Shown: piece after piece, positions 1 through 13,600 of the stretch
Layout: every line of letters starts with the position of its first letter
Numbering within the stretch: the first letter of the stretch is position 1
Source of the DNA: Protonemura montana
Taxonomy: Eukaryota > Arthropoda > Insecta > Plecoptera > Nemouridae
Reading direction: 5' to 3'
Length of the DNA stretch: 64,000 bases
NCBI GenBank assembly: GCA_947568835.1
Contig: OX387608.1
Location: 16,216,535 to 16,280,534, forward strand
Position numbers and translations under genes: made by a program
Notes under the pieces: generated by a model
What the model saw: only the letters and a program-made list of their open reading frames with translations
The model's database searches: none
What the model was told of the DNA's origin: nothing

Positions 1-432
1 CATGCCGACTACTGTCTAGCTCGCGAGGGAAGTTACCGGAACAGAGCACGGCCTGCATTTCAGCAATAGCAAAAGTCATCACACTGCAATTTTTAATCTG
101 GGATAGGCTTACCTTTGTCCTGGCGGGGAGGTAAATGGAGTCTTGGAGACTGCTGGTAGTCGAGTCACGTGCAAGGATTGAGCTGCTACCGGCGGCTCTT
201 TCTTCGAAATGCCCAATACGCGAGCCCGCCCTCGGCCCCACTTCGGAGCAGGTGCTTCCCTGCTCGCAGACATGATTCTCCACCTAGATGGACAAGGCTA
301 CCTGAGGGAGAAACAATCGCTTAGTTTTTCAACACCATGGCTAGTTTTTGAAACGAGTTATTTGCAAACTATGTTACAAGTGAACGATCACCGTAACATA
401 AATTAATTTTTGTGAACGACAAGTAAGCCATG
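1..432. other. Upstream intergenic DNA, no supported gene
   Basis: No conserved protein, RNA or repeat was recognised. The short open frame at 209-406 has no recognisable domain and no splice context. Confidence 0.4.
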
Positions 433-835
433 ATTGTTTTTAGACTCATGTCTACTTGATGCAACCTTAGCACTAGTTTTGACAAAAACTATTTCAACTG
501 GGTTTTGAATGCTAAGTGAAGAACAACTAAATTTCCCAACGTTTCGTAACTTGTACCTGTTACTTTATCAAGGGGTAGAGCGGTCCTGACAATTTTCTGA
601 TAACAAATGAACCACATAAAATTAGAACAGTTACCAAGTTCAAGCTTCCTAAATGCAAATATGCATCTGATGGTTCTTTTGTTATAGGAAAATTGTCAGG
701 ACTGCTCTTACTCTTGAAGAAATAACAGGTACAAGTTACGAAACGTTGGGAAATTAACTTGTTCTTTACTTAGCATTCAAAACCCAGTTGAAATAGTTTT
801 TGTTAAACAAGCAAACCATGTTTCATTCCGAACGT
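433..835. mobile_element. Fold-back MITE, long-inverted-repeat family, copy 1
   Basis: Two arms of about 140 bp face each other. The left arm (480-610) contains AACTGGGTTTTGAATGCTAA and CCCAACGTTTCGTAACTTG, and the right arm (672-812) carries their reverse complements. A short spacer of about 60 bp separates them. The outer left flank contains TAGACTCATGTCTACTTGAT, which also ends the copies near 8260 and 44385. No coding capacity is present, so this is a non-autonomous hairpin element. Related copies lie at 8000, 18815, 25518, 28636, 44220 and 56155. Confidence 0.85.
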
Positions 836-2604
836 TTTGTCTACCTTGTTGTTGTATTGATGTTAAGTGATTGGTTGTGCTGGACACTTTTACATTTCAA
901 TCCTTCACCGATTCACATTTATAAAATAATTGAGTAAGTGGAAACTGGCTTCAAACTAATCACTAACATTTAACCGGATTTGCGAATCGAAAGTCGGAAT
1001 CATCAAGTTTTAAATTGTGATTTCTATTCCGCGATATTTAACTGTACAAACAAATTTTATCTCAAACCAAAAAAAACTATTCATAGATGACAGCAAAATG
1101 CTAAGTTCAACACTCGCAATAATTTCGCAACAATGTCCGCTTCGCTCGCTACGCTCTTCAATTAGGACGCCCATAAATTAAGCCATCGGAATCCAATGTA
1201 AGTATTGTTGGTCGAATGCAAAACCATTGAAGTGGTAAATTCTCAAACAGAACCGAGCGATATTCAACCATGGATAATATGATATGTTTTAAATGTGATA
1301 CAGCAATACCAGCTGATGAATTTACATTCAGATATATTCTGATTCGATTGGATTCATTTAACATGGAAGCCTGTCGCGACTTGGTGTCTGCGTAAAATTA
1401 ATCCTCAGACATCCGTGATAAAAACGCTAAAAGACACCCAAATTCGCACGCAAATAAAACCCTGAAAAGTTCCACGCAGAAATTAATAGAATTTGAAAAA
1501 TTTCCGATGAGATCACTTCATAAAATCGGTGATTTGATTCGCGATGAAATCATAAATGGATGCCGGGGATTAAATTTGATCGCCATGATTTGCACATTTG
1601 GTTAAACCGTATTTTGAGCGAAATATCGGACATCGTTTCACGGAGAAGGAAAATATTTGCGCCCACGCACAGGCAAAGACTTGGTGCAAGTTTAAAGCCA
1701 CACTTGATTTGCCAGAATACCAAGATAGTTTATCTGGAAGGGTGAGAAGTTTGGAATTGAATTCGGAGACCGAATAATCCCTAAATAAACCACTCGCAAA
1801 TAATGATTGTTGCTGTAAATTAATAAATATTCGGTAATTATTCACTGATGGTTAAGCTCACGTCAATTGAATCGTTCAAATCGATGGTAAAGTTAGGAAA
1901 TTTCGATGAAGAATAATTTCAGCAAGTCATTCTGTGGCCGATGTATTCGCGAATTAACATGGCGAAGCCAGAAAAAATTTGATATCAAATAGGCAATCAC
2001 AAATATGCAAAAATATTAAAAAATAATTGTCGCAAAGCAATAAAAATAAGTTTCACACGTTCACACGAGCTGGTGGCACATTTTGGTCGTTGCACAGAGA
2101 GATAAAAATGCTGGATGACGGTGAAATTACCTGGATATATTTCTCGGAAATCTCGGCCACAACCAAACCGTCGGAGGACTTGGTAAGAAGAAGGGTGCTT
2201 CTGTCGACGGGCATCCCCAACAGCACCCAAGGAAAGCAAAGCGCAGACGCGTCACTTTCTAGTAACATCCTGATTGGTTCACTCTTTGCTTGACCAATCA
2301 CAGCTCGGCAAGGACACGGTGCAAGTCGAATACCGTTGAAAGCTTACTTTGCAAGCAAGCTCATTAATTAAAATCTACCAAACAATCACAATTTAAAAAT
2401 ACAATTAATTTTTCAAACAAGTTTTAGACTGTTGTTTGTAAAATAGGTGAGAAAAGCTACGACTTAAACTCTGATTTAATCTGAGACCACTGCAGGAGTT
2501 TATTTATTTGGCCGGTAGATGGCACCAAGTGACAAAAAAAAACTTTTTTTAATGTTTAAATTTAAAATAATACTACGAACGTCAAAAGCGACCGTGATTC
2601 AGAG
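836..2604. other. AT-rich intergenic DNA, no supported gene
   Basis: Overlapping short frames on both strands near 1560-1845 and 1997-2300 have no recognisable domain, and frames on opposite strands cover the same bases, as expected by chance. I see no tandem or inverted repeat here. Confidence 0.4.
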
Positions 2605-4020
2605 GGTCATGTGTATGACGGTCACCCATCCAATACCTGACCCAGCGCAGTGTTGCTTAACTTTCATCCCTCTAAACTCTCTCCGAACAGAACTGGTCAT
2701 GTGTATGATGGTCACCCATCCAATACCTGACCCAGCGCAGTGTTGCTTAACTTTCATCCCTCCAACCTCTCTACCGAACAGAACTGGTCATGTGTATGAT
2801 GGTCACCCATCCAATACCTGACCCAGCGCAGTGTTGCTTAACTTTCATCCCTCCAACCTCTCTACCGAACAGAACTGGTCATGTGTATGATGGTCACCCA
2901 TCCAATACCCGACCCAGCGCAGTGTTGCTTAACTTTCATCCCTCCAACCTCTCTACCGAACAGAACTGGTCATGTGTATAATGGTCACCCATCCAATACC
3001 TGACCCAGCGCAGTGTTGCTTAACTTTCATCCCTCCAACCTCTCTACCGAACAGAACTGGTCATGTGTATGATGGTCACCCATCCAATACCTGACCCAGC
3101 GCAGTGTTGCTTAACTTTCATCCCTCCAACCTCTCTACCGAACAGAACTGGTCATGTGTATGATGGTCACCCATCCAATACCCGACCCAGCGCAGTGTTG
3201 CTTAACTTTCATCCCTCCAACCTCTCTACCGAACAGAACTGGTCATGTGTATAATGGTCACCCATCCAATACCTGACCCAGCGCTGTGTTGCTTAAATTT
3301 CATCCCTCCAACCTCTCTCCCGAACAGAACTGGTCATGTGTATGATGGTCACCCATCCAATACCTGACTCAGCGCAGTGTTGCTTAACTTTCATCCCTCC
3401 AACCTCTCTACCGAACAGAACTGGTCATGTGTATGATGGTCACCCATCCAATACCTAGCCCAGAGCAGTGTTGCTTAACTTTCATCCCTCCAACCTCTCT
3501 TCCGAACAGAACTGGTCATGTGTATGATGGTCACCCATCCAATACCCGACCCAGCGCAGTTTTGCTTAACTTTCATCCCTCCAACCTCTCTACCGAACAG
3601 AACTGGTCATGTGTATGATGGTCACCCATCCAATACCTGACCCAGCGCAGTGTTGCTAAACTTTCATCCTTCCAACCTCTCTCCCGAACAGAACTGGTCA
3701 TGTGTATGATGGTCACCCATCCAACACCTGACCCAGCGCAGTATCGCTTAACTTTCATCCCTCTAACCTCTCTCCTGAACAGAACTGGTCATGTGTATGA
3801 TGGTCACCCATCCAATACCCGACCCAGTGCTGTGTTGCTTAACTTTCATCCCTCCAACCTCTCTCCCGAACAGAACTGGTCATGTGTATGATGGTCACCC
3901 ATCCAATACCTGACCCAGCGCAGTGTTGCTAAACTTTCATCCCTCCAACCTCTCTCCCGAACAGAACTGGCCATGTGTATGATGGTCACCCATCCAATAA
4001 CTGACCCAGCACAGTGTTGC
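2605..4020 (-). repeat. 91-bp tandem array derived from the 5S rRNA internal control region (array 1)
   Basis: About 15.5 head-to-tail units have a strict 91-bp spacing; GTGTATGATGGTC recurs at 2701, 2792, 2883, 2974 and onward. Read on the minus strand, each unit contains AAGTTAAGCAACACTG, then GGTCAGGTATT, then GGATGGGTGACC. These are the box A, intermediate element and box C of a eukaryotic 5S rRNA gene, in order and at near-native spacing. The 5' and 3' thirds of 5S are missing and are replaced by unrelated sequence (ATCATACACATGACCAGTTC, then a GGTTGGAGGGATG stretch). A three-unit block of 273 bp is repeated almost exactly (2701-2973 and 2974-3246), so the array has a local higher-order period. 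It ends about 540 bp upstream of the myosin start codon. Short open frames in it are by-products of the repeat. Confidence 0.85.
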
Positions 4021-4559
4021 GTATGGCAGCTCTATACTACATAATCTGGCTTCAGGTTCCTGACTCAGAGAAATGATATCTCCTGATGTCTAGACCCTTG
4101 CGGATCCCGATCCTGGTAAACGTTTTAACAGATAACAGGTCCAGAGGATCACGTACAACGCCACATGCGGAGTACGTTCCTCTCCAGCCGTCGATGAAGT
4201 ATGTCATCCCCGAGCGACACAGGTAGCCGACAAAGACGTGCCAAGCGCCACGCACAGGTGCAACGAAGACAGCGGCATCTGACGAGAGAAGATGGCGCCC
4301 GCCAGATGAAAGGTACTCGCAGGTAACACAGCGCTGCGACTTCAGTTGGTGCGGAACCCTCGCCGTACACGGACAGCGAACCGTCGCCCCTGATCTCGCG
4401 CTCCGTTTCTGTGTCGCCTCCGAACGGTTCGCGTCGACGGCGACCTCGTGTGTTAGGGTGGTGTGTTGTGCCAGTGAAACGCCGCTATGGACGGCGTTGA
4501 GAAGGCAGCGCGGTGACCGACGTCGTGTGGAGGCGTAAGACGACGTTGAGGGAGGCAGG
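4021..4559 (+). promoter_or_regulatory. GC- and CpG-rich 5' flank or 5' UTR of the myosin gene
   Basis: The DNA becomes sharply richer in G+C and CpG directly upstream of the first myosin codon, unlike the AT-rich DNA on either side. This suggests the promoter and 5' UTR. No TATA box or initiator could be assigned with confidence. A long minus-strand frame (4052-4609) runs through it and over the first coding exon; I treat that as a composition effect. Confidence 0.4.
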
Positions 4560-4650
4560 ATGGCCACTCTTGGCTTGTCAAAAGTGTTCATCCTGGACAA
4601 ATACTTCACCGAGTTGCAGAAGTTCTGGGAGACGGAGAAGAAGCTGCAAG
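4560..4650 (+). CDS. dachs-like: Myosin exon 1 (start codon)
   Basis: This exon encodes 30 residues beginning MATLGLSKVFILDKY and ends one base into a codon at CAAG|GTAGTT. The G joins the AC of the exon at 16053 to make Asp, giving a continuous charged helix (KFWETEKKLQ, then DASSNEAVHLQQ). I chose this ATG because it is the first in frame and the joined helix reads through without a break. The next coding exon is about 11.4 kb away. Confidence 0.75.
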
Positions 4651-7600
4651 GTAGTTAATGACTCGGCATCTTCTGTACATCTCTGGTGCTGTCGCATGAG
4701 AAACGCTTCATGTCTTCTTTGGTAGTAACCAGACGCATGACTTTAGTAAAATGTTTGACAATGCACCTTGGCATCTGTTATGTCACAGTCATGTTCCGAT
4801 TCGGCAAAAGACGGGTGAGATAAACGTGTTTAAACGCCCCCGACATTAGATGAAGAAAACCTCTCACTAAAGCGTCGTTTCATGCAACTTTTCTAGCATC
4901 CCTTTGGATCTTAGCTGGTTTGTTGCTTATTACCTGATTCATTCTAACTTAAACAGCTTAGCAAGGGTCAGTTTTACAACGTCTAGTTTAAACGACGGTG
5001 AAAATAAGTAATCTGATTGGCTACGGTTACGAGTCTGGCATTAGAAGCGAGCTGTCGAAACGTCTCTCATTGACCGTTTTGCTTCGCACCTCTCGATCCG
5101 AATAGCAAGAAGTGTTAAACTTTTGATAGCCGCAGTCTTCGGCCGTGCCGTGGTGGTTTGAGGTCGCCATCACAAAAACCAGTCCTGTCAAACCGAACGC
5201 GGCGTCGACGACGGCATCCTCCTGCATGCCCTGTTTGTCTCCTTCACAACTGCGCACTCCTCTCGGCAACCTCCTCCTGAGACGATCAGCGACCCCAATT
5301 GTATGGCTGCAAGTGAAACAAACTAGAATCGCGACCAAGCAAGTGCCTGGTGGATAGCCCGCTGCCCCCCGGCGCTTCGCTTGTTTGGCCTACCTGTTTC
5401 TACCTGTTGCTCTCTTGGATCGCGGTCGGTTGTTGCGGGGTGGGAGGGGGAGGGGGAGACAGGTATGAGAGGGGTGAACAATGCCGGGGGGGCAAGGGAC
5501 CACGGCCACCTTTGTGTCGTCGTAATTATCGAGCTAGATTTCTAATCTTGTTTTCGGGGCACTGATAGGGTTCACGCTAGGACTGTTGTTGATAACGTTG
5601 AGGCTATCAAGTAGTTTCTTTGGAACTCTGGCATCTGGTTGGTGGCATAGAAAAGTTCGGTTAAAGAGATAATTCAAATTTTTGGCTGAAGAGATCCAAG
5701 GGGCTCTTGACGTTAATCTCATGGAAGAAATCACGCGCCTTTCCCCAAATTTGAGTGCGAAATCTAGAGTTGACAGTCGTCGCATTTGCTTGTTTATTGG
5801 AGATCTCGCTTGGCTCTTTGGAGCGAAGCGCCGACAAAATTGGCAAACCTGTATCTTATTATTTTGGGGGGTACCTCCACCGTGACCCATTCGCAAACGG
5901 TAACGGTCCTCCAGATCAACGCGTCGTGACCAGTGTTTTGGCTACTGGCGGTGGTCAGGCAACTAAACGGCCTGTTAGTTGCTAAACAACCGATCATTGA
6001 AAACCTGTTGCGCAGCGCGAATAGGCCAGATGGAACACTTGCGTGGTTCATTTCTTTTTTTTGTCGCGGTTTAATGAGACAATTCTCTGGCGTAATGCGA
6101 AAACGACATGAAATCGAGAGTGATGTTTGCCCCGTTCCAAAGCCCGGTGGTTTTCTCTTGGGGATCGGTATCTGATCGGAGAAGAGGAACTATCAACAAC
6201 AGGGGCCGTTTTTGCGTGAAACTTCGTTCATTTGTTATGTCAAAAATACAGTTCTGCTCTGAAATATCACAAAATAAATCCAAATAGCTCAAGCGTTTAG
6301 AAAATTCCTGTCCGCCTGACATATCTTCCAGTATTTCCGACTTGTTTTCCAATTTCCACGCCAAGAGTTTTGCAACGCAGCTTTTGGCACTCGTGACATG
6401 ACCCCGTACAATGATGCCATACTTCAGACATCACAGCCAGCTAGAGGAGCAGCGCCCATTGTTAGGTGTTAGCAATGCAGGTTCAGTCTACTCCTTAACT
6501 CGGGCTTATTTCAAACTCGTTTCTTTCCCAAACTTGGTTTAATTATTGTTATGATTGATTTCTTGCTACATTTAACTGCTGATGCAAAGATGCAGTGACC
6601 TAAAGTTGATCCACGTGTTATTCACCATAAGAGAGAACCAAAAAGAGACCCACTTTACAGCCCTATAAGATACAGTGACCTAAAGTTGATCCACGTGTTA
6701 TTCACCATAAGAGAGAACCAAAAAGAGACCCACTTTACAGCCCTATAATATACAGTGACCTAAAGTTGACCCACGTGTTATTCACCATAAGAGAGAACCA
6801 AATAGAGACCCACTTTACAGCCCCATAAGATGCAGCGACCTAAAGTTGACCCACGTGTTATTCACCATAAGAGAGAACCAAAAAGAGACCCACTTTACAG
6901 CCCTATAAGATACAGGGACCTAAAGTTGACCCACGCGTTATTCACCATAAGAGAGAACCAAAAAGAGGCCCACTTTATAGCCCTATAAGATACAGTGACC
7001 TAAAGTTGACCCACGTGTTATTTACCATAAGAGAGAACCAAAAAGAGGCCCACTTTATAGCCCTATAAGATACAGTGACCTAAAGTTGACCCACGTGTTA
7101 TTCACCATAAGAGAGAACCAAAAAGAGACCCACTTTACAGCCCTATAAGATACAGCGACCTAAAGTTGACCCACTTTACAGCCCTATAAGATACGGTGAC
7201 CTAAAGTTGACCCACGTGTTATTCACCATAAGAGAGAACCAAAAAGAGACCCACTTTACAGCCCTATAAGATACAGTGACCTAAAGTTGACCCACGTGTT
7301 ATTCACCATAAGAGAGAACCAAAAAGAGGCCCACTTTACAGCCCTATAAGATGCAGCGACCTAAAGTTGACCCACGTGTTATTCACCATAAGAGAGAACC
7401 AAAAAGAGACCCACTTTACAGCCCTATAAGATACAGTGACCTAAAGTTGACCCACGTGTTATTCACTATAAGAGAGAACCAAAAAGAGGCCCACTTTACA
7501 GCCCTATAAGATACAGCGACCTAAAGTTGACCCACGCGTTATTCACCATAAGAGAGAACCAAAAAGAGACCCACTTTACAGCCCTATAAGATACAGCGAC

Positions 7601-10600
7601 CTAAAGTTGACCCGCGTGTTATTCACCATAAGAGAGAACCAAAAAGAGACCCACTTTACAGCCCTATAAGATACAGCGACCTAAAGTTGACCCACGTGTT
7701 ATTCACCATAAGAGAGAACCAAAAAGAGACCCACTTTACAGCCCTATAAGATACAGCGACCTAAAGTTGACCCACGTGTTATTCACCATAAGAGAGAACC
7801 AAAAAGAAACCCACTTTACAGCCCCATAAGATACGGCGACCTAAAGTTGACCCACGTTTAAAAAGACATCTAAACAAGAATAAAAGGATTTAAAAACCAT
7901 TTCCGTAGACCACTCGATCTCACCAGCAGGCAAGTCTTGAGCCGGCGCCTCGAGATGCAAATCGGAGACTCGAACTACCATAGGAGAACCATCTTCCTTT
8001 TAACAAAAACTATTTCAACTGGGTTTTGAATGCCAAGTGAAGAACAACTAAATTTCCCAACGTTTCGTAACTTGCACCTGTTACTTTATCAAGGGTAAGA
8101 GCAGTCCTGACAATTTTCCGATAACAAAAGAACCACGCACAAAATTATAACAATTACTAAGTTCAAGCTTCCTAATCGCTACTAAGCATTCACAACCCAG
8201 TTGAAATAGTTTTTGTTTAAACTAGTGCTAAGTTTAAATCAAGTAGACATGAGTCTAAAAACAATCACAATGTTCCTCTACTTGAGTGACCCACGCAGTT
8301 TACCCAGTTCATCGGTCCACCCGTTGCTGGAGCAGGAAGCCACAGCAAAACACCGGCAGTTTATAATGTTTAACGACGCACTGTTTGTTTAGAGGGAGAT
8401 ACCAAAGACTTGCGTTGAACGTCCGCGTCTTCGCCGAGCGTTTACATCGGACGGCGGCGGCTGCTCAAAGCTTGTCCTGGTTGTTTAATATTCAGGTGCT
8501 GGCAAACATGTGCGACAAATAAGTACGCGCATGTTATACCAGATCGTTGGCTCGCGACTGTAAGGTGGTCTTAGGTGCGGGGTGCAGAGGAGCGGGGTTG
8601 GCAAAATTGAGTTTTATATGTGCAATTGCTTGCGAATTAAACCAATTTATTTGATGAGTGTAATATCTTCTGTACAAAACGCTCTAGGTCAGGTATTGGG
8701 TGAGTGACCATCATACACATGACCAGTTCTGTTCGGGAGAGAGGTTGGAGGGATGAAAGTTAAGCAACACTGCGCTGGGTCAGGTATTGGATGGGTGACC
8801 ATCATACACATGACCAGTTCTGTTCGGGAGAGAGGTTGGAGGGATGAAAGTTAAGCAACACTGCGCTGGGTCAGGTATTGGGTGGGTGACCATCATACAC
8901 ATGACCAGTTCTGTTCGGGAGAGAGGTTGGAGGGATGAAAGTTAAGCAACACTGCGCTGGGTCAGGTATTATAATAATAATAATAATAATAAGTTTATTG
9001 TCGAGATCAACATAAAATGTTACAGGACAGTCAGAGTTTATGATACATTTACAATACAATACATACAATTTTCACAGATGATGACAGTATTCCGACACAG
9101 AGTAAAAGCATTTCTCAATTAAAAATTGTTTTAAGCTATTTGCAAATTTCAAATTTCATTGGATGGGCGACCATCATACACATGACCAGTTCTGTTCGGG
9201 AGAGAGGTTGGAGGGATGAAAGTTAAGCAACACAGCGCTGGGTCGGGTATTGGATGGGTCACCCATCATACACATGACCAGTTCTGTTCGGTAGAGAGGT
9301 TGGAGGGATGAAAGTTAAGCAACACTGTGTTGAGGAATCATATGGTCCAAGTTAAACCGTCCTTCGGAAGGAACGTCAAGTCGACGATTCCTGTGATGCA
9401 CTCCGACAGGAGTACGCTAGGTGCTAGCACCTTCAGAACAGTGATTGCCCATCCAGCGGACTACGTGCTCTGACCTGCGATGGCACGCAAGCGCGTGTCG
9501 CTATAGGCCACGTCGTCCACGCATCTCCAGACGAGTGCGTGACACCCGTGTGCGTGTGAGAGCAGAGGACAGCGACTCGCAGACCGGCCATTAGTACGAC
9601 AGAGACGGGTGACCACGGGCGCTCCTACTGAAGAGGGCCGCGGGTCGGAGCTAGATACCTCGTTGCTATGACTCTAATTGCTTGGACCTTTTTTGTCCCT
9701 CTCCTCGAGGGCGCCATCTTGGATTGGCCTGTTCATCGTTTTGTTTGCCTTTGACGGCCGTTGCTTTGCTTCTTTTGCGTCGAAGAGAACGCTCGCGGTG
9801 TTAGTACCAGTGTTCCTTGTCTCCATGGCAGGCTTCTTACTGTCTTGTCCGTGGTAAATATACGTAGTGAACCTTGCCAGTTGGTTTAACCAAAGAAATT
9901 CCTTGCTTGCACTGCCCAGCGAACACCTGGACGCGTTTTAATGCAATCCAGAAGCCATTCGGGGCATGGTAATGTCTGGGGACCACGAGGACCTTTGCAT
10001 CTTATGTCCAAGGAAAGGTGCGACTCTGGGTCCCGTGCTACGAAGTGGGTTTCTTATTGAGCCCTGGGGTTCGGCCGACGAAATCACTGCCCACAGAATT
10101 GTGCCTACACAATGTGAACGGCAAGTTCGATTCTACCAACCTCGATACGCTATCGCCATGACTAAAACGCAATAAACGGTAATTGATTTGGTACGTCATT
10201 TTATTGCCAATATCACGTCTAATTATCAGCCGTGTGTGTGTACAGAGTTGGGAATTGTGGTACTTGCAGGTGCTACCTTTGAGCGGCGTTATCTGGAGTC
10301 GCTTTTAAGCTTGGCAACGTTTCGTGGCATGGCTACACGTCGTATAATCGAGCGATGAGATATCTCCAGTCAAGAACTTTGCCGTCCGTGGGATAAACAC
10401 TGGGCAATAATTGAGCTCCCAATGTTTACTGATTCTCGACCATGCCCAGCTCGCCGAAGAAGGGGCATTATTAATTGATATTATGATAATGTCGGGCCGG
10501 TCCGAGTCGACCAATCTACCTGGGTCGTCACTGTGTGCTGTCCATAGACTCGTTCCTCTGACTTGGCAAACTCTTGGTCCATATTTCACAAAGATCCACA

Positions 10601-13600
10601 TGCGATACGATGCTTATACCAACAGACATTGAACCCTTCCTCCTTTGTTACCATGCGTATTCTGAACTTCTTCTAACAATAGATAAGCAATCACACTATT
10701 TTATAGCATTTGCATATTTTTTTTTATCTGGTAAGAATTCTGCATTGTCCCGCGTGTAGTTGTGCCTAGTGCAGTGCGGCAGGGTACCGATCGTGGGACA
10801 AAACGTGTTCACGCGTGTTTCTTTGCCAAGGTTTGCCGCGATAGGGGCTAGCTATGCGCGAGAAAAACCATTGCAATGATGTGGTGGTCAATGCACGCGG
10901 GTGTACGCAGTCAACGTATGTATTTATATTTGTGACTTGAACTAATTTGCAATCTGAAGTGGGAACCTGTTAAGATAACAGAACACCGAGAAAAACGATA
11001 CAAATAAATCAATAATTTGGAATTTTTGTGAATGTTCCAGTAATTGAATATCGCAGTGAACAAGTTTTTTAAGTTCAATCAATTCTGTCCGACCTTTTGA
11101 AGCAAAATTTAAAGCAAAATCAAAGCGCATTCCGCTTTTCTCGACGCTACATCGCCGCTTGAATACAGAATGCCATTTGGTTTACATTCTCGCGACATTG
11201 GCTACCGGAATTTGCTCATTGTCGTCGATAATCGTTCTCGTCGAGTTAAGTTGGTCACGTGATCGACATTGTTGCGATGCCGAAGCGGCGGCGTCGGAGA
11301 CAGGAATGGGAACTCATTCCAAAACAGGATCCGGCTAATTGTTGTGTATGCGAACATCATGCGAATTAACGCTAGATCGCGCAATTGGATAAGTGATTGC
11401 CGGCGTTAATTTATCACATCTCAACGCATGCTGCAAATTAAAATTAGGCAATTCGAACGGACAGGTTTTTTTTTTATTGTCGCCGACTTCTTTGCCTGGT
11501 GAACGCAGCTGAACGGTACTAAAGGCTGAGAGACGTTACGCCATGGCGTGCCGACCACTGTACAGTCAAAACACGGTCGTGATGAACCAAGCACATAGCC
11601 CGTCCCCCGAAGCAAAGCACGGCGTACGATGCCCAGGTGGCTCGACGTGGACCCCAGCTCTGTACGGAGTCATGACTTCCAAGGCCCGCACCCTGCGGCT
11701 GCCATGACAACCCGACGTTAGCGACCCTCGTGAATGTAATTACTGTCATCAGCCCAGTCGGCGTCCTGCGCTGGCAAGGCAGCGAATCCGAAGACGGTGG
11801 CTAGAGACTCTCGGCCGCTGGGAGCTGAGAGCAGACCAACGCGGAGCTCGGTGAAGAGGCTCTGGCAATGACCAGGCGCTGGCAATGACCAGGCGCTGGC
11901 AATGACTAGGCGCTGGCAATACCATGGCACTGGCAGCGGCAACGTTCTTTAGAGGCTGCCGTTCCATCCTGTTCGCCAAGAGTCATTGGATATGGGAGTA
12001 AAAGCTGGTATCTACGGTGCCCCGCAGGTTGATGGTACACATGGACGCGTAAATAGGAAGTTATCAGCTCGCGCAACTGTTATCTTCGAGTGCAGTGACC
12101 ACAGGTTAGCTAGCATTCGAAGCCCAACCATCTCGCAATCGACGCGGCAGTCCCGAGCGGTGTGCCCTTGCATTACCCTCTGCCTCTGCGCGACGCCGTC
12201 CTGGTCCTTGCACTCTGCGCTCGCCTCGGTTCGGCTCGGCGAAGAGGCAGGTTGAATCGCCGGGGGCCACGATCGCCTAGCGACCGACAAGAATGCCGGG
12301 TCCCCCCGTCCCGCCGCCTCATCGTCTTCATCATCGCACCTCGCATTGTTGCCCGGCAAGTCGGCGAGAGGTCCGGCTAGCAACTAGAATCCAGACCAGC
12401 TTAGACAATGTCTTGTGGGCCGCGTTCGAGCCCCGACGAGGGGCGGACAAAGACTGACGTGTCGGCTTCGCCGAAGAGGAACAGTTGGTCTGCGCGTTTG
12501 CCGGCGCGGTGGGAGATGACGGCGATCGTCGCCGGTTAGCGTCGTCTCGGCGTCGACTTGGCAACGTGCGGGTATCGGCGGTTGGTCCAGCGTTAACGTC
12601 TCCGCGCAGATCGGTGGCCGGTCCGGGCGACGACGACGACGACTCGGTCGCGGTTACCCGCGGAGGACGATGATGGTTTGGCTGATGCCCGCCGGTGCCC
12701 GATGACCAAGTTGGACGAGGAGCTCGCTCGGTCGCCTTCTGGTGCTATGCCGAATGCCATCGTGGCATCTTGGCAGTCTACTTCTTATTGTCTGGGTGGG
12801 ACGACGACGCCTCCGTCGCGACGATGTTATTTGGGTACCTGGGTATGATCGTCTCTATGATCCGTTCTGACTGGACTAACCCTGGACCCTATATGTCAAA
12901 TAAAATACACCCGGATGTTCCATTCTCTCCGGGAGAAGTCATTAGAGAATAGGGTTTGACGTTACCTTAAACCACTCGCATAGCTTAACAACCTCTAATC
13001 TAATCGATTCTGTTGAGTAAATCGATCTGTTCGGTATAACTAGTCTCGTACGGCTCGGCGATGTTGTTGAGCATGGAAACCTGCAGACAAGCACCGGGTT
13101 CATTGTCGGCTTCCTCCGAGGCTAAAATCACTTGCTACACAGACACTGCACGATCGAGGAAAACGGGATTGGGCTGCGTTGGCAATTCGGTGTTCGATTT
13201 GAACCGTACTTACTTAAAGTGGTTTAATTCAAAATGCAATTCAAAACGTCGGGTCTTGCACCTAAACAACGAGCGCTTGCGGTCGGCCCGTGTGGTTTCC
13301 ATACCAATCCGTCGTCAGAACTCGCCAAAAACCACTTTGCCAATTGCAAATCAGTTTCGTATTCTTCCTGCCGCCTTTCCGCTGGCAATGCTCAGTGCTG
13401 CAAACACCAGCAACAATGCAAGAGAAACGATTTTCATTTACACCTTCCGTGGTCAACATATCCTCATTCGATTGTTGTCATTGAAACCCATTTGCGACGC
13501 ACATGTTTGCATGTTTTACTATTCATTATTGTTATTATTATTATTTTATTTGCTATCATTATAACTTATTATAACTTTCACTGCTATTACCTAAACTGAG

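Noticed and set aside
2701-2791. Functional 5S rRNA gene
   Set aside because: Only the internal control region is present; the 5' and 3' stem-forming parts of 5S are missing in all units.
2519-3891. Repeated small proteins (MCMMVTHPIPDPAQ...) in the 91-bp array
   Set aside because: They are translations of the 5S-derived satellite; each ends at repeat boundaries and none has independent support.
4052-4609. Minus-strand open frame of 185 codons
   Set aside because: It overlaps the myosin promoter region and exon 1 in GC-rich DNA, has no recognisable domain and no splice or start context.
11421-12673. Overlapping GC-rich frames on both strands in intron 1
   Set aside because: No domain, no consistent splice phases to the myosin exons, and frames of similar length on both strands.
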